Positions 1-8,317 are shown, counted from the stretch's first letter. The stretch is 64,000 bases of DNA from Bradyrhizobium sp. AZCC 1721 (GCF_036924715.1 NZ_JAZHSB010000001.1:4951001-5015000), one strand, 5' to 3'. Notes: generated from the sequence alone by a model not told the origin. Numbers and translations: made by a program.

Positions 1-277
1 ACGGCCGCCGGCGCCCACACCCTCGACGTGCTGGCGATACCTGATTCCCGCAGTGCCGATGGTGGGCCTCATGCTGTCCCTTTTCACCGTCGAACTGGCC
101 GAAACGGTCGCATGCCGAGATTGTCGAACTTACGGTCTCCGCCGATCAGGAGTAAAATGACCCGACGTCCGCGGGCGCTCGTGCCCGGAGGCGGGCCGGC
201 TAGACATCGTGGCAACTCTCCGTCACGCCCGTTGGCAAAAAGCTGAGGTTTGCCCATCGATCCACACGGCGAATTCC

Positions 278-1380
278 ATGACCGATCCCGAGCGTTTGGA
301 AGGTATTCCTGGCCGCTACTGGCACCGGCTCGAAGACGGGCGCATCCAGTGCGATGTCTGCCCGCGCTACTGCAGGCTTAACGAAGGCCAGCGTGGCCTG
401 TGCTTCGTGCGTGGCCGGCAGGATAACCGGATCGTGCTCACGACCTACGGCCGCTCCTCCGGATTCTGTGTCGATCCAATAGAGAAGAAGCCACTGAACC
501 ACTATCTGCCCGGAACTCCTGTGCTGTCGTTCGGTACCGCTGGGTGCAACCTGACCTGCAAGTTCTGCCAGAACTGGGACATCTCCAAAGCGCGAGAGTT
601 CGACCGGCTCCAGGACACAGCCTCGCCGGAAGATATTGTCGAGGCCGCGATTGCCACGGGCTCGCGCTCCATCGCCTACACCTATAATGACCCCGTCATT
701 TTCCTCGAATATGCCGTGGACGTCGCAAGGGTGGCGCGCCGGCGCGGGATCAAGAACGTGGCGGTTACAGCGGGCTACATCGATGCGGCGGCACGGTAGG
801 AGCTTTACACCTTCATGGACGCCGCCAATGTCGACCTCAAGGCGTTCACCGAGGCGTTCTACAATCGGCTGTGCACACCGGGCGTCTCGGCGCCGTCCTC
901 GAAACGCTCGAGTATCTGAGACACAGGACGAAGGTCTGGCTCGAAATCACAACGCTGCTGATCCCGGGTCACAATGACAGCCCGGAGGAGGTGAAAAAAC
1001 TGAGCGAATGGGTGATGACAAGGCTAGGACCTGACGTGCCCTTGCATTTCACGGCCTTCCACCCTGATTACAAGATGCTGGATCTGCCCCGTACGCCGGC
1101 CCTCACCCTGACGACGGCTCGCGACATCGCGCGCAAGGTCGGGCTGCAGTTCGTCTACACCGGAAATGTCCATGACGAGCGGGGCCAAAGCACGTACTGT
1201 CCGGGCTGTGGTGAGCGGATCATCGGCCGAGATTGGTATGACATCACCACTTGGCGACTCACCGGCGACGGCCGTTGCGGCATTTGCTCCACTGCAATCC
1301 CCGGCTTGTTCGAGGCACGCCCGGGCAACTGGGGACAGCGGCGCGTCCCGATTCGGATCGGCAGACTGGAATGCTCTTGA
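278..1380 (+). pseudogene. amrS: AmmeMemoRadiSam-system radical SAM enzyme, disrupted
   Basis: Radical SAM protein of the AmmeMemoRadiSam group; the product's reaction is not established. The ATG at 278 opens a frame with a Cys-rich N-terminus (CDVCPRYC) and the radical SAM cluster motif CNLTCKFC. The frame meets TAG at 797-799, continues in the same frame (VDLKAF) to about 877, and then must shift frame to resume as GRLGAVLETLEYL, ending at the TGA at 1378-1380. The C-terminal part keeps a second Cys pair (YCPGCGE). Two independent lesions, a nonsense codon and a one-base loss near 878, point to a pseudogene, although sequencing error cannot be excluded. The neighbouring Mth938-like gene fits the usual context of this family. 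Confidence 0.8.
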
Positions 1381-1449
1381 GCGAGATGATGCCGGCGTCG
1401 GGGCCCTCACTACCGCGTGTTGAAGCGGGAGCCTGATTAGGAGGTCGCG

Positions 1450-1806
1450 ATGAAGATTGACAGCACGATATTTGGCGCGATTACGATTGACGGAAGGACG
1501 TATGAGCACGACGTGGTCGTTCGCCTTTCCGGCGAAGTTGTGAAGCGGAAAAAGAAGCTATCAAAGAAGCTGTATGGTACCTCGCACGTGCTTTCAAAAG
1601 ACGAGGCAAAGTTTCTCTTCGAGAAGGGGTGCGACCAGGTCGTGATTGGCTCGGGTCAGATGGGTAACGTGCACCTATCGCCGGAAGCTGAAGCTTATTT
1701 CGAAAGAAAGGGCTGCGAGGTCGTGTTGAAGCCGACACCCGAGGCAATACGGATGTTCAACCGGTCGCGCGCAAAGAGAATCGGCCTCTTTCACGTGACC
1801 TGTTGA
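1450..1806 (+). CDS. Mth938/AAMDC-like domain protein
   Basis: A 118-residue protein that matches the Mth938-like (AAMDC) fold from pattern recognition: an FGAITIDG opening, a basic KRKKKLSKK stretch, then DQVVIGSGQMGNVHLS and a C-terminal EVVLKPTPEAI segment. No catalytic function is firmly assigned to this family. The ATG at 1450 follows a strong AGGAGGT ribosome-binding site 7 bases upstream. It lies 70 bases after the broken radical SAM gene and is followed almost without a gap by the C13 peptidase, so the three probably formed one transcription unit. Unlike amrS, its frame is intact. Confidence 0.75.
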   Translation: MKIDSTIFGAITIDGRTYEHDVVVRLSGEVVKRKKKLSKKLYGTSHVLSKDEAKFLFEKGCDQVVIGSGQMGNVHLSPEAEAYFERKGCEVVLKPTPEAIRMFNRSRAKRIGLFHVTC

Positions 1807-2570
1807 AGAAATGCCCTGGTGAAACCGTGAATCCACGTTGGATCAGCCGGATCGGCGCCCCGCTCATCGCTCTTGTTTTGACCGTTGCGTCGTCGGTTTC
1901 GACCGTGCACGCCGTTGAGGATGCTCGCAAGGTGAGCGTGGTGTCCTTCGGCCTTTTCGGCGATCAAGGCGTGTTTAGAAGCGAGGCGACCGGCGCGGCA
2001 CGGGTCGTAGCGGGCCGTTTCGGGAACGCCCCGATCAACGTGCAATACAATTCGAAGAAAGGCGGAGGTGCAACGATCGAAGGCCTGGCCATGTCCTTGC
2101 AAGCGGCGGCCAACGGGATGGACGCCGACAACGACATTCTGTTTTTGATTCTCACCTCGCACGGTTCCCGCGCCGGCCTTGCAATCAAAGCGGGGCGGGT
2201 TACGCAAACGCTCACTCCGTCCAATCTCGCCTACATGCTGGCGCGGACTGGCATGCGATACAAGGTGCTGGTCATCTCGGCCTGCTATTCCGGGGTCTTT
2301 ATCCCTCGTCTCGCGAACCCTGATACGCTGGTAATCACCGCGGCCGATGCCGACCATCCATCGTTCGGCTGCCGGGACAAAGCCAAGTGGACCTATTTCG
2401 GCAACGCCTTTTTCAATATAGCACTCCGGCAGGCTAAGAGCCTGAAGGACGCCTTTGTTGTTGCGCGCTCGCTCGTCAAAAAGCGAGAAGTGCGCGAGCG
2501 TTTCGAGCCGTCGAATCCCCTAATGGCAGGCGGCGAAAACGTGCACCCGTTGCTCATTGCGCGTCCTTGA
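1803..2570 (+). CDS. C13 family (legumain/caspase-like) peptidase, secreted
   Basis: A protein of about 255 residues with an N-terminal signal peptide (hydrophobic PLIALVLTVASS, cleavage near VHA) and a caspase-like fold. The catalytic dyad is visible as LTSHGS (His) and VISACYSG (Cys), the arrangement of clan CD peptidases of family C13; a later ADADHPSFGC segment is typical of the bacterial members. It is probably exported to the periplasm or envelope. The TTG at 1803 overlaps the preceding stop codon. A GTG at 1827 (VNPRWISR), just before the signal peptide, is an equally plausible start. Substrate unknown. It follows the Mth938-like gene directly, suggesting co-transcription. Confidence 0.75.
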   Translation: MKKCPGETVNPRWISRIGAPLIALVLTVASSVSTVHAVEDARKVSVVSFGLFGDQGVFRSEATGAARVVAGRFGNAPINVQYNSKKGGGATIEGLAMSLQAAANGMDADNDILFLILTSHGSRAGLAIKAGRVTQTLTPSNLAYMLARTGMRYKVLVISACYSGVFIPRLANPDTLVITAADADHPSFGCRDKAKWTYFGNAFFNIALRQAKSLKDAFVVARSLVKKREVRERFEPSNPLMAGGENVHPLLIARP

Positions 2571-2743
2571 GCGCCGGTCGCCTTCGCGGCCGACGCCTGT
2601 CTGCCGAAGAACCTCGTCCGTATTGATCTACTGACCGAAATGCGCCGCATGTCTGGCACTGGCCCCGAGCCGAGATTCTCTCGATTAATGCCTGGTCCGG
2701 TGTCGGATGCGCCTTACGCCACTCCTTGAGAATACAGAAGAAC

Positions 2744-4339
2744 TCACGATGCCAGCGCGGTTAGAAGCATCCGCGCGAGATCGGCGCTGAGGTAAGGCTT
2801 CGGCAGCAGCAGCACGCCAGCATCGAGACGGCCGTGATGTACAAGGGCATTCTCCGCATAGCCAGAGGTATAAAGCACTTTGAGCCCTGGGCGTCTTTTG
2901 ACCCCCTCGGTCGCGAGCTGGCGGCCATTCATTCCACCGGGGAGCATTACGTCAGTGAACAGCAGGTCAATGCGTTCGGGTCCATCGATGATTGCCAGCG
3001 CCTCGGCAGCATTGCCGGCCGCGAGCGCGTGGAACCCGAAACGGGTGATCTGCGCCACGACGTATTCGCGAACCAGCGGGTCGTCCTCGACAATCAAGAT
3101 AGACTCATCGCTGTGTTCGCCCGCATACCCGCCAGTCTCGCCGGCGGGTGCCTCCGGGCCACCACCCGTGGCCTGCGGCAGGTACAGCTTCACGGTCGTG
3201 CCGTGGCCCTCTTCGCTGTAGATCTTGATGTGTCCATTCGACTGTTTAACGAAGCCATAGACCATGCTGAGGCCGAGCCCTGATCCCTTCCCGGCCTCCT
3301 TGGTGGTAAAGAATGGTTCAAACACCTTTTCGAGCAGGCTGCTGGGGATTCCGTCCCCCGTGTCACTTACTGCAATCATGACGTAGTTGCCCGGTCTAAC
3401 CTCGCTGTTCACGCGAGCGTAGTTCTCGTCGAGCACCACATTCTTGGTTTCTAACGTCAGCTTCCCGCCGTTAGACATGGCGTCACGCGCATTTAGGGCG
3501 AGATTCAGGATCGCGGTCGAGAGCTGACTGGGATCAATCAGAGCCGGCGCGGAATCGTGCGCCAGCATCGATTCAATTTCGATGTGTTCGCCGAGGGTCG
3601 GCCGTAGCAGACTCGCTGCATCGATCACCAACGCGTTGACGTCGGTATTGCGCGGCTGCAGCGGCTGTCTACGGGAGAAGGCCAACAGATGCTTCGTCAG
3701 CTCAGCTCCCCTAGCTGCGGCTCCGCTAATCAGATTGGTGATCTGAGCGAGATGTGGACGATCCTTGACCGCATCGCTGAGGATCTCGATGGTCCCGGTG
3801 ATCACAGTCAGAATGTTGTTGAAGTCGTGGGCGACGCCACCGGTGAGCTGGCCAATGGCTTCCATCCTCTGCGCTTGCCGGACCTTGGATTCGGTCGCCT
3901 CTTTCTCCTCAAAGCGCCTGACCATGGCCTCAGCTTCGCGGCGTTGCCTGACTTCCTCCTCAAGTGCCGCATAGGCACTCGCAAGCTGGATGCGCGTGGG
4001 CAGCACCAGGATCCGCGGCAGCAGCAGCAGTAGTGCTGCCGCGATCACGACGGAGATCAGCGCCAGCAAAGCTTTGGTCAGGGCCTCGATTTCATAAGCC
4101 GGCACCCACACAGTGTAGATCGACAGCAGGCGGGTCACTCCGCAGACCGCGACGAAGATCGCGAATGTCAAGAATACGCCCCGGAACATCAGCTCATGGT
4201 GGCGCCGCCACACGAAGAACGCGAGGACGAACGCCGTAGCAAAGAAGGCGCCGGCGAGTATCGCGTCGGAAATGACATTCAGCCAGATCAGTTCCGGCTT
4301 CCACAATAAGCACGCGCCGTGCGCGGTGAGCGTCGACAT
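2744..4339 (-). CDS. hybrid sensor histidine kinase with ethylene-receptor-like membrane domain
   Basis: 531 residues from the ATG at 4339, which has a GGAG site 8 bases upstream; a TTG nine codons earlier is less likely. Order: three membrane helices (about residues 18-110), a coiled linker, HisKA with the H-box GGVAHDFNN, a HATPase domain (N-box NARDAM, VSDTGDGIP, GKGSGLGLS), and a C-terminal receiver domain (ILIVEDD, phosphoacceptor Asp in LLFTDVMLPG, and the conserved Lys in PKPY). The membrane part follows the plant and cyanobacterial ethylene-receptor pattern: Asp in VISDAI, then Cys in AVCGVTR at the expected spacing. The His that helps bind copper in ethylene receptors is replaced by Arg. 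The ligand is therefore unclear. Confidence 0.85.
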   Translation of the reverse strand: MSTLTAHGACLLWKPELIWLNVISDAILAGAFFATAFVLAFFVWRRHHELMFRGVFLTFAIFVAVCGVTRLLSIYTVWVPAYEIEALTKALLALISVVIAAALLLLLPRILVLPTRIQLASAYAALEEEVRQRREAEAMVRRFEEKEATESKVRQAQRMEAIGQLTGGVAHDFNNILTVITGTIEILSDAVKDRPHLAQITNLISGAAARGAELTKHLLAFSRRQPLQPRNTDVNALVIDAASLLRPTLGEHIEIESMLAHDSAPALIDPSQLSTAILNLALNARDAMSNGGKLTLETKNVVLDENYARVNSEVRPGNYVMIAVSDTGDGIPSSLLEKVFEPFFTTKEAGKGSGLGLSMVYGFVKQSNGHIKIYSEEGHGTTVKLYLPQATGGGPEAPAGETGGYAGEHSDESILIVEDDPLVREYVVAQITRFGFHALAAGNAAEALAIIDGPERIDLLFTDVMLPGGMNGRQLATEGVKRRPGLKVLYTSGYAENALVHHGRLDAGVLLLPKPYLSADLARMLLTALAS

Positions 4340-4776
4340 GTGGATAGCTCCAACAAGCGGCTGCAAACATGCAACCGCAATCCTCCGATCCGTCCGTCGG
4401 AGCGACGGAAATTATTCAGGTTTTTCGCCACCCGCACAAGCGCAGCGCTGACCTCGGCGAATGTTGCTGCGCCCGCACGAGAGCCATCAAACCCGCATGT
4501 TGCATTCCCGGGAACAACCAGGCGGAGGTTTCGTCGAGGCTCAACAGATTGGCTTTCGGAACGGCCCTCCGCTGGGCGTGCCGGCCAAGCCTCGGATGTC
4601 AGTGGCCTTTAGCGGACATGTCTGCCAGACCAACTGATGCCGATTTCGTGGGCAAACCGACATGCGGCTGGACGCGCCGCATCCACATCGATGCGTCGAT
4701 GGGTAGCTGCCGCACTCCGGAACGTCTCCTCCCGCCCCTCGTTTTTCGTTCATCCATCTAGCCGGAGGAGAATCCC
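4340..4776. other. intergenic region without a convincing gene
   Basis: This 437-base divergent spacer lies between the sensor kinase and the PRC-barrel gene. An open frame at 4369-4761 (+) has a Cys- and Arg-rich product with no recognisable domain and no ribosome-binding site, so I treat it as non-coding. Promoters for both flanking genes should lie here, but I see no clear -35/-10 pair. Confidence 0.4.
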
Positions 4777-5136
4777 ATGGCACTGGAGGCAAACGAAACC
4801 GGCAACCTGATCGGCAGCGACAAGGTCGAGGGAACTGCCGTCTATGGCGCCGATCGCAACAAGATCGGCTCGATCGAGCGCGTCATGATTGACAAGAAGA
4901 GCGGCCGAGTGTCCTACGCCGTGCTCTCCTTCGGCGGCTTTCTCGGCATCGGCGACGACCACTATCCTCTACCCTGGCAATCGCTGAAATACGATACCTC
5001 GCTCGGCGGCTACGTCACCGGCGTGACGGAAGCGCAGCTCAAGAGCGCGCCGCATTACGGCAGCGACAACGCCTGGAACTGGAGCGATCCGACCCGGACC
5101 CGCGCCGTCAACGACTACTACGGGATCGCTATGTAA
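4777..5136 (+). CDS. PRC-barrel domain protein
   Basis: 119-residue soluble protein with a PRC-barrel core: the conserved VEGTAVYGADRNKIGSIE start followed by the MIDKKSGRVSYAVLSFGGF strand pair. Proteins of this type in rhizobia are small, often stress-linked, and have no defined catalytic role. The ATG at 4777 is preceded by GGAGGAG at a good distance. The gene stands alone and is closed by a strong hairpin terminator about 25 bases after the stop codon. Confidence 0.85.
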   Translation: MALEANETGNLIGSDKVEGTAVYGADRNKIGSIERVMIDKKSGRVSYAVLSFGGFLGIGDDHYPLPWQSLKYDTSLGGYVTGVTEAQLKSAPHYGSDNAWNWSDPTRTRAVNDYYGIAM

Positions 5137-5161
5137 TCGCGGTTACGCCCTAACCTCCGAA

Positions 5162-5190
5162 AGGCCCGCCTTGATGGCGGGCCTCTTTCG
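5162..5190 (+). terminator. rho-independent terminator of the PRC-barrel gene
   Basis: Perfect 9-bp stem AGGCCCGCC / GGCGGGCCT (5162-5170 and 5176-5184) with a 5-base loop, followed by a pyrimidine-rich tail. Confidence 0.8.
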
Positions 5191-5244
5191 CTTGGCAGGG
5201 GCGAACGCAAACGCAGAAGCCAGCGTTCGCCTGTCAGCGGAGAA

Positions 5245-5694
5245 CTATTCCTGCTGCCTTGCGTTGTGAACTGCGAAAGGCGGAGCAATGGGAAAATTCT
5301 TCTTGATCGTTATCGCTGTCAGCGTCGCCGTTTTGCTGGCGATGAGCGCGTACGTCATCAGCCTGTGACAACGATACGGTTGCCAAACAACTCGATCAAA
5401 CAGCGCCCGGCGTGGAATCGGCCACTGGTCAGCCAAAAAGCAGGCCCCGGCGCCTCTCGGGGGAAGATTGCGCCAGAGCCTGAAGGGTTGCCTCGTGTCC
5501 AAAAACACGATTGCATAATTTTCCCGACCAGAAATCGTTCCCCGCCCGAACGTTACTTCTTCATGGTTCCCGCGGGAGAAAGTAGCATCGCCCTTCTTGT
5601 CCACGGCGCCTGCGGTCTCCGCGCCCTGCGTACCGGCGTTCTTGGATGAGGGCCTGGAGTTGCTGGTCGTGGTGCCGATTGCGCCGTTCTTCAT
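5245..5694 (-). CDS. hypothetical protein
   Basis: From the ATG at 5694, with GGAG 7 bases upstream, the product starts MKNGAIGTTT and is rich in Ser, Gly, Thr and Asn for about 60 residues (including GAETAGAVDKKGDATF). That resembles small low-complexity proteins of Bradyrhizobium. The second half (after about residue 60) has a different, Arg/Trp-rich composition and may be a read-through of a lost stop codon. No domain is recognised. Only the N-terminal part looks like a genuine gene. Confidence 0.4.
   Translation of the reverse strand: MKNGAIGTTTSNSRPSSKNAGTQGAETAGAVDKKGDATFSRGNHEEVTFGRGTISGRENYAIVFLDTRQPFRLWRNLPPRGAGACFLADQWPIPRRALFDRVVWQPYRCHRLMTYALIASKTATLTAITIKKNFPIAPPFAVHNARQQE
5288..5368 (+). 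CDS. small single-pass membrane protein
   Basis: A 26-codon open frame beginning MGKFFLIVIAVSV and ending AYVISL, almost entirely one hydrophobic helix. The ATG is preceded by GGCGGAG 3 bases upstream. No family recognised. It overlaps, on the opposite strand, the C-terminal half of the hypothetical protein called at 5245-5694; at most one of the two is fully real over this stretch. Confidence 0.4.
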   Translation: MGKFFLIVIAVSVAVLLAMSAYVISL

Positions 5695-5813
5695 GGCGGC
5701 TCCGCCCGGTAGCAGCACCTCGGGGTGCGCAAGTTTGTCGCAGGGCGACATCAACGGAGCGAGCAACCGCGCGGACGAGCGGCGAAGGTTCTTCGAGCCC
5801 GGCAAAGTTTTGA

Positions 5814-5828
5814 TTAACCATTAATTAA
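5814..5828. promoter_or_regulatory. CtrA-type box TTAA-N7-TTAA
   Basis: TTAACCATTAATTAA contains TTAA-N7-TTAA and the TTAACCAT half of the alphaproteobacterial CtrA consensus. It sits about 120 bases upstream of the minus-strand hypothetical gene starting at 5694. Whether it is occupied is inference. Confidence 0.4.
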
Positions 5829-6122
5829 TTCGCCGGCGACGATGGCAATGGATCCATGGCCGGGGAGACGGCCGGGGAAAGCACGATATAAGCCGGCTAG
5901 ACTCATTGCGCAGGGCAGCGCCGGTGATCGGCACATCATTACCGTATGCTTACTACCAATACACACGGATGGCGGGTGCTGCGGGCATCTGGCGCTCCCG
6001 CTCCCTCTTTCTTTTTTGAGGGAACCCGTTAGCATGACCCGGCAAGCCGCGGGGACGCGAGCACACACCCAGTTGTCATTCGCCCGAGAAGCAGGCGATC
6101 GAGTATTCCAGAGACCGCAGTG
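5821..6122. other. intergenic region
   Basis: About 300 bases between the minus-strand hypothetical gene and the SspB-like gene. Apart from the CtrA-type box at its left edge I see no gene, repeat or clear promoter here. Open frames on both strands lack start signals and recognisable products. Confidence 0.4.
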
Positions 6123-6551
6123 ATGGAAACGACAGGTCGCGGCGTACTGGCTACCCCGCAAGTGCGGGGTGTGACCATTTCTTGTGGGGCCATGCTGCTT
6201 CTCTTCCTCGTGATCCTGATTCCGGCCTCGCCTGCATTCGCCGAGCCGTGCAGCAAGCCGACGGCGCGCTCCAAGATTGCCGAGACGCTCCGCCTCGCCT
6301 CGGAGCAGCGGCCGGTCAATCTCACGTTTCGCACCGGTGCCGACGGCGTGAAACTATCGATCGGCCTCAAGACGAAATATCCCGACGATATGACCATCAT
6401 CCTGCAGAATGACTTCGAGCAGTTGAACGTAAGGGATGACCGCTTCGATGTCCTGCTACGATTAAGGGGGGCTCGTGAACGGGTCACCGTCCCCTTCAAT
6501 GCAATCAAATCATTCTGGGATAAGTCCGAGCTGAAGTGCTCCGACGGCTGA
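6123..6551 (+). CDS. SspB-like domain protein with signal peptide
   Basis: 142 residues from the ATG at 6123 (a GTG immediately precedes it). Residues 24-41 form a signal peptide (MLLLFLVILIP, cleavage near AFA-EPC). The mature part follows the SspB fold pattern: VNLTFRTGADGVKLS, KYPDDMTIILQ, DRFDVLLRLRGARERVTVPF and a closing AIKSFWD. Known SspB proteins are cytoplasmic ClpXP adaptors that bind ssrA-tagged proteins. This one appears exported and lacks the acidic C-terminal tail that contacts ClpX. It may bind unfolded or tagged peptides in the periplasm, but this is inference. It is far shorter than alphaproteobacterial SspB (about 160-180 residues) once the leader is removed. Confidence 0.6.
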   Translation: METTGRGVLATPQVRGVTISCGAMLLLFLVILIPASPAFAEPCSKPTARSKIAETLRLASEQRPVNLTFRTGADGVKLSIGLKTKYPDDMTIILQNDFEQLNVRDDRFDVLLRLRGARERVTVPFNAIKSFWDKSELKCSDG

Positions 6552-6555
6552 TGCC

Positions 6556-7368
6556 TCACTCCGGCGTCGCGCGCCGGATCAGGGCGCAGAGCCCTGTCAT
6601 CCGTGCGATCGGGTGTTCGACGAACAGGCGGCAGGAAGCGATAGCGCCCTTCAGCGTGTCCGGCGGCCCCGGCGGCTTCAGTTGCTTTGCGAGAGTCGCA
6701 CCATGCGCGTGCCCGAGCGCGCGAGTCGAAAGCGTCAGCGCGTTCAGTCGCCCTTCCCGCTGCAGTGGCGCCAGCATCGTTCGCACCAGCGCTAGATAGG
6801 ACGGCCAGTACGCCAGATGCCTGTACATACTCGCAATCAGTTGCGGCTGGGTGTCCTCGCCGAACGTATTCAGTTCGGCGACCAGCGTCGCCACCTCGGG
6901 GTCCAGCGCCTCCATCGGCGGCAGTTCCGGAATTTTGGTGCCAGGCGCCGTTGGCGCTGTATCGACGGGGCTCACGACATTGGCCGGGCACGGCTCATAA
7001 TGCGCCAGCAACGCCGAGAGCACGACGAGCGCGAGCGCATTGGTATACTGATAGCTGTCGAGCACGTCACGAATCAGCGCGCGCTCGGTCTCGTCCACGC
7101 CTACGGCGAGCAAGGTGTCGATGGAGAAGCCGGGCCAATCCGGCAGCGCGATCGTTCGCCTGACAGCTTCGGCATGCAATGGCGCGTCGCCGAGATAGAG
7201 CGGTCGCATCGTCGCCCACGTCCATTCCAGCGCGCCCGGCATGGTCGCGAGGTTGCGCCAGATCAGGTTGACCACGCTGGTGCCGAGCACCTTGCGGATG
7301 TCGGCATAGATGTCTGCGATTTCGCCTCTCGCCTCGGATTCGAGAACCGACGGAACGCTCTCAGCCAT
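6556..7368 (-). CDS. DehI-family halocarboxylic acid dehalogenase-like protein
   Basis: 270 residues from the ATG at 7368, preceded by GGAGTGAGAG. The N-terminal pattern (EARGEIADIYADIRKVLG, VVNLIWRNLATMPGALEW) and the all-helical two-repeat layout match the DehI family, whose founding member dehalogenates both D- and L-2-haloacids. I assign the family from recognition and cannot confirm the catalytic Asp. It lies downstream of the hydratase gene on the same strand, separated by 131 bases containing a palindromic repeat. A role in catabolism of small acids is plausible. Confidence 0.6.
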   Translation of the reverse strand: MAESVPSVLESEARGEIADIYADIRKVLGTSVVNLIWRNLATMPGALEWTWATMRPLYLGDAPLHAEAVRRTIALPDWPGFSIDTLLAVGVDETERALIRDVLDSYQYTNALALVVLSALLAHYEPCPANVVSPVDTAPTAPGTKIPELPPMEALDPEVATLVAELNTFGEDTQPQLIASMYRHLAYWPSYLALVRTMLAPLQREGRLNALTLSTRALGHAHGATLAKQLKPPGPPDTLKGAIASCRLFVEHPIARMTGLCALIRRATPE

Positions 7369-7440
7369 CACTCTCACTCCGACCGCAGGGGGCAAAGCCA
7401 ACGGTCGCGCGAACGCGCGCCCGATGACAGGCTCCGCGTA

Positions 7441-7498
7441 CCCACCGACACAAAAAAGGTGGGCACGGCGCAAGCGCGCCTTTGCCCACGCTACGAGA
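7441..7498. repeat. palindromic intergenic repeat
   Basis: CCCACC, an A-run and GGTGGG, followed by GTGGGCA / TGCCCAC flanking an inner GGCGC / GCGCC stem (7459-7489). The two overlapping hairpins can exchange partners. Similar elements are scattered through Bradyrhizobium genomes between genes. It could also attenuate the hydratase to DehI-like transcript. Confidence 0.6.
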
Positions 7499-7499
7499 T

Positions 7500-8285
7500 C
7501 TACGCAAAAGTCGCGGTTACCGTCCCCAGCCCCTCCAACTCCATCTTCACGGCATCGCCCTGGTCGAGCCACACGGTTTTCAAAAGGCTGCCGGTGAGAA
7601 CGATCTGCCCGGCATGCAGCCCCGTGCCCTCTTCGGCGAGATGATTGGCAAGCCAGGCCAGCGCGTTGTGGGGATGGCCGAGCACGTCGGCGCCGGTGCC
7701 GCGGCCCACCTCCTTGCCGTTGACGAGGGCACGGCCCTTGGCCGTGAGCAGGTCCGGCGCCTTGGTGCGCGCCACCGCCTTGCCGAGCACGCAGCCTGCG
7801 GCGAAGAAATCGTCCGCGACCAGCGTCGGCGCGCCCATCGTCTCCCATTTGACGTACCGGTCGTCGACGATCTCGATTGCTGGGTGATACGCCTCGATTG
7901 CCTCCATCACCCACTCCGCGGTGAACGGGGCTTCTGACGGAGCGAGACTACGTGCCAGCCGCACCGCGATCTCGCATTCGACGCCGACGCGGACATAATC
8001 GCCGAAGCGCAGCTTGGCACCGGAGTCATGCACGCCCTTGGCGAACACGCCACCGCCGCAAGGATGGGGAATGTCGAGATATTCCTGCATCACCGGGCTG
8101 GTGCAGCCGATCTTGTAGCCGACCAGCGCGCCGGTCTGCGGCAGCAGCAGATCGTGGACGGCGCGTTGGATCTGATAGCCTTCGGCTTCATCTGCAGGCG
8201 CTAGCTCAGGCGGCAGCGCGGCCAGCGGCGCGCAATTGCGGCGGGCGGTAGCGATGTTCTGTGCGGCCGCGAGAATCTTGTCCAT
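7500..8285 (-). CDS. 2-keto-4-pentenoate hydratase-like protein
   Basis: 261 residues with the hydratase/decarboxylase branch of the fumarylacetoacetate hydrolase fold: AEGYQIQRAVHDLL, GYKIGCTSP, the metal-binding EcE motif (RVGVECEIAVRL) and the later Glu/Asp in AIEIVDDRY, then LVADDFFAAG and VLTGSLLKTVWLDQGD. These enzymes hydrate 2-hydroxypenta-2,4-dienoates in meta-cleavage of aromatic compounds with a divalent metal. No ring-cleavage genes are nearby, so the substrate is open. It is followed on the same strand by the DehI-like gene. Confidence 0.85.
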   Translation of the reverse strand: MDKILAAAQNIATARRNCAPLAALPPELAPADEAEGYQIQRAVHDLLLPQTGALVGYKIGCTSPVMQEYLDIPHPCGGGVFAKGVHDSGAKLRFGDYVRVGVECEIAVRLARSLAPSEAPFTAEWVMEAIEAYHPAIEIVDDRYVKWETMGAPTLVADDFFAAGCVLGKAVARTKAPDLLTAKGRALVNGKEVGRGTGADVLGHPHNALAWLANHLAEEGTGLHAGQIVLTGSLLKTVWLDQGDAVKMELEGLGTVTATFA

Positions 8286-8317
8286 CAGCGGCGGCTTTCA
8301 TGGTTGCAGCCTGTTGC

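Noticed and set aside
2-157. Short open frame with a hydrophobic VPMVGLMLSLFTVELAETV stretch at the window start
   Set aside because: It could be the tail of a membrane protein, but no start or family can be seen.
797-799. Read-through (selenocysteine or pyrrolysine) at the TAG in the radical SAM gene
   Set aside because: UAG is not used for selenocysteine, no pyrrolysine genes are visible, and the frame also breaks 80 bases later.
4369-4761. 130-codon open frame
   Set aside because: No ribosome-binding site, Cys/Arg-rich product without domain; probably non-coding.
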